From the NCBI GenBank assembly GCA_946538445.1, contig CAMNGO010000124.1, positions 1 to 6,215 of the forward strand: 6,215 nucleotides of DNA, written 5' to 3'. Source of the DNA: an uncultured Lachnospiraceae bacterium. GTDB lineage: Bacteria; Bacillota; Clostridia; Lachnospirales; Lachnospiraceae. Position 1 is the first letter of the stretch; each line of letters opens with the position of its first letter. Both the position numbers and the translations under genes were made by a program. A model generated the notes under the pieces. That model did not search any database. It was given only the letters and a program-made list of their open reading frames with translations, and was not told the origin of the DNA. Shown here one piece after another: positions 4,953 to 6,215 of the stretch.

Positions 4953-5915
4953 ATGGAAGAAAATAGAAATATCTGGCTGGACGGCGTAATGGGAGTAGTG
5001 GTTGGAGATGCTCTGGGATGTCCGGTGCAGTTTAAATCCAGGAAAGAGGTTGCTCGTTATCCGATTACCGGGATGCGGGGATATGGTACTTTTCATCTTC
5101 CGGAAGGGTCATGGACAGATGACAGCAGTCTGACTCTTGCGACTTTGGAAAGTTTACGGAGAATCAGAGGGGTTGATCTTGATGATGTCATGGAGAATTT
5201 TATGAAATGGCTCTATGACGGAGAGTTTACCCCGTATGATGAGTCTTTTGACATCGGACGTGGGACGATGCAGGCAATCAACCGCTATCGGAAAAACAGA
5301 AATGCAAGAAAATGTGGCGGCGATGATGAGTCGAATAATGGAAACGGCAGCCTCATGAGGATCCTTCCGGTATGTATTTACTGCAGCCGGATGCTGCAAG
5401 GGGAATCAATAACGGAAAGGGATGCGATTGAAATGGTTCACGGTGTGGGGGGATTGACCCATGCCCACATCCGAGCCAACATAGCCTGCGGATTATATTT
5501 TTTCATGACTCATGAGATTCTGACCGGAACAGGTTCTTTACAGGACCGGCTTCAGGCTGGGTTAACACATGGCTTCGCCTTCTACGAAGAGTATCTGGCA
5601 GATAAAGAAAATCTGCATTACTATGACCGACTCCTGGATTTGAATTCTTTCGCTGAAGCTTCGGCTGATCAGATTAAAAGCAGTGGATATGTGGTGTCTA
5701 CTCTCGAGGCGGCAGTATGGTCCCTGATTACGACAGATTCTTTTGAGCAGGCACTGTTGAAGGCGGTCAATCTCGGGGAGGACACCGACACGGTGGGTGC
5801 TGTCGCCGGAGGACTGGCAGGGCTTTATTATGGCTATGAGGCTATACCGGAAGACTGGCTGAAAGTGATAAAACGCAGGAACTGGATGGAAGAGATGTGC
5901 GTATGGACAGTTTGA
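4953..5915 (+). CDS. ADP-ribosylglycohydrolase (DraG/ARH family)
   Basis: This 320-residue all-helical hydrolase has the usual family length and all visible metal-site motifs. They are GVVVGDALGCPVQF (14-27), WTDDSS (54-59, with Thr55, Asp56 and Asp57), SNNGNGSLMR (127-136), LTHAHIRANIACGLY in the middle, and LGEDTDTVGAVAGG (274-287, with Asp277, Asp279 and Thr280). Family members use two Mg or Mn ions to remove ADP-ribose from a modified amino acid or related adduct, so they reverse a regulatory or toxin-made modification. No ADP-ribosyltransferase partner is present in the window, so the substrate is unknown. AGGAGG (4940-4945) lies 7 nt upstream of ATG. Its TGA overlaps the start of the next gene by one base (TGATG), which points to translational coupling. 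Confidence 0.92.
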   Translation: MEENRNIWLDGVMGVVVGDALGCPVQFKSRKEVARYPITGMRGYGTFHLPEGSWTDDSSLTLATLESLRRIRGVDLDDVMENFMKWLYDGEFTPYDESFDIGRGTMQAINRYRKNRNARKCGGDDESNNGNGSLMRILPVCIYCSRMLQGESITERDAIEMVHGVGGLTHAHIRANIACGLYFFMTHEILTGTGSLQDRLQAGLTHGFAFYEEYLADKENLHYYDRLLDLNSFAEASADQIKSSGYVVSTLEAAVWSLITTDSFEQALLKAVNLGEDTDTVGAVAGGLAGLYYGYEAIPEDWLKVIKRRNWMEEMCVWTV

Positions 5916-6215
5916 TGGATTATATTCAGTGGATGGGGGGTTTTCCCATCTCTGCAACAGGATTTCAAGATGTTGATGCCCTCGTGCTATGTTCCCTTTC
6001 CTATTTTGATTTCTCTCCTCTCTTTTCTGTGGATAGGGATGAGACTGCAACTTTCAAGGATACAATTCGTGAAAGTATAATCTCTTCGAAAGTGGACCCC
6101 AAGATAGAGAATAGGCGCAGGCTGCGTGACTGTTTGGGTGTGATCGGAGAAGATCAGTTGAGAACCGTAGGGGTCGGAAATGAGAGTAGTTATTTGGAAC
6201 TGCTTACCCTGGCTG
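5915..6215 (+). CDS. Mbeg1-like (DUF2974) protein, N-terminus only
   Basis: An open frame of 100 codons runs to the window edge without a stop, so the gene is 3' truncated. It starts at ATG 5915-5917, sharing an A with the upstream TGA. The N-terminus, MDYIQWMGGFPISATGF followed by VDALVLCSLSYFDFSPLF, resembles the opening of Mbeg1-like/DUF2974 proteins, which are predicted alpha/beta-hydrolase (lipase-like) proteins. The catalytic GxSxG of such a fold would lie beyond the window, so activity cannot be judged. No strong ribosome binding site precedes it, consistent with coupling to the ADP-ribosylglycohydrolase. Family assignment is from recalled resemblance of the first 35 or so residues. 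Confidence 0.7.
   Translation, partial: MDYIQWMGGFPISATGFQDVDALVLCSLSYFDFSPLFSVDRDETATFKDTIRESIISSKVDPKIENRRRLRDCLGVIGEDQLRTVGVGNESSYLELLTLA

Overview
The window looks like chromosomal DNA of a Gram-positive Clostridia member, most likely a Lachnospiraceae-type gut anaerobe. The evidence is a Lys-rich Ig-like (Big2-type) surface-protein tail, strong AGGAGG ribosome binding sites, and clostridial-looking versions of the metallophosphoesterase, ADP-ribosylglycohydrolase and Mbeg1-like proteins. All genes read left to right. The genus assignment is inference from protein style only.

Layout: (1) 1-344, the 3' end of a secreted or surface protein; (2) 445-1329, a fructosamine/ketosamine-3-kinase family protein; (3) 1487-2911, a two-domain fusion of a histidine phosphatase with a Cof-type HAD phosphatase; (4) 2912-3396, a 485-bp non-coding stretch that is dense in structure; (5) 3397-4029, a Y1/HUH transposase of the REP-associated (RAYT, COG1943) type; (6) 4168-4872, a YfcE-type metallophosphoesterase with a C-terminal helical extension; (7) 4953-5915, an ADP-ribosylglycohydrolase, whose stop overlaps the start of (8) 5915-6215, the N-terminus of an Mbeg1-like (DUF2974) protein that runs off the window.

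The standout signal is a palindromic 13-mer, GGGGTCAGACCCC. It occurs 11 times and only between genes: 2 copies at 381-410, 4 at 1346-1461, 2 at 2931-2960 and 3 at 4033-4136. Eight of the copies form four head-to-head pairs, always TCAGA-form then TCTGA-form. Three of these pairs fold into near-perfect 18-19 bp hairpins, and several copies are preceded by GTAG, GGAG or GCAG. With a RAYT gene in the middle, this is best read as a REP/BIME-like system in a Firmicute, where the transposase probably recognises or once spread the repeats.

The RAYT upstream region is also unusual. It holds a 136-bp imperfect palindrome (2980-3115) built from DnaA-box-like nonamers partly spaced 11 bp apart, a GTAGG-rich direct repeat that flanks the region, a small dyad, a perfect-consensus sigma-A promoter (TTGACA-17-TATAAT) and a leader hairpin that abuts the ribosome binding site. 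The surrounding genes are mostly small-molecule or protein-repair and dephosphorylation enzymes. Apart from the ADP-ribosylglycohydrolase/Mbeg1-like pair, I see no clear operon logic, because repeat clusters separate most neighbours.
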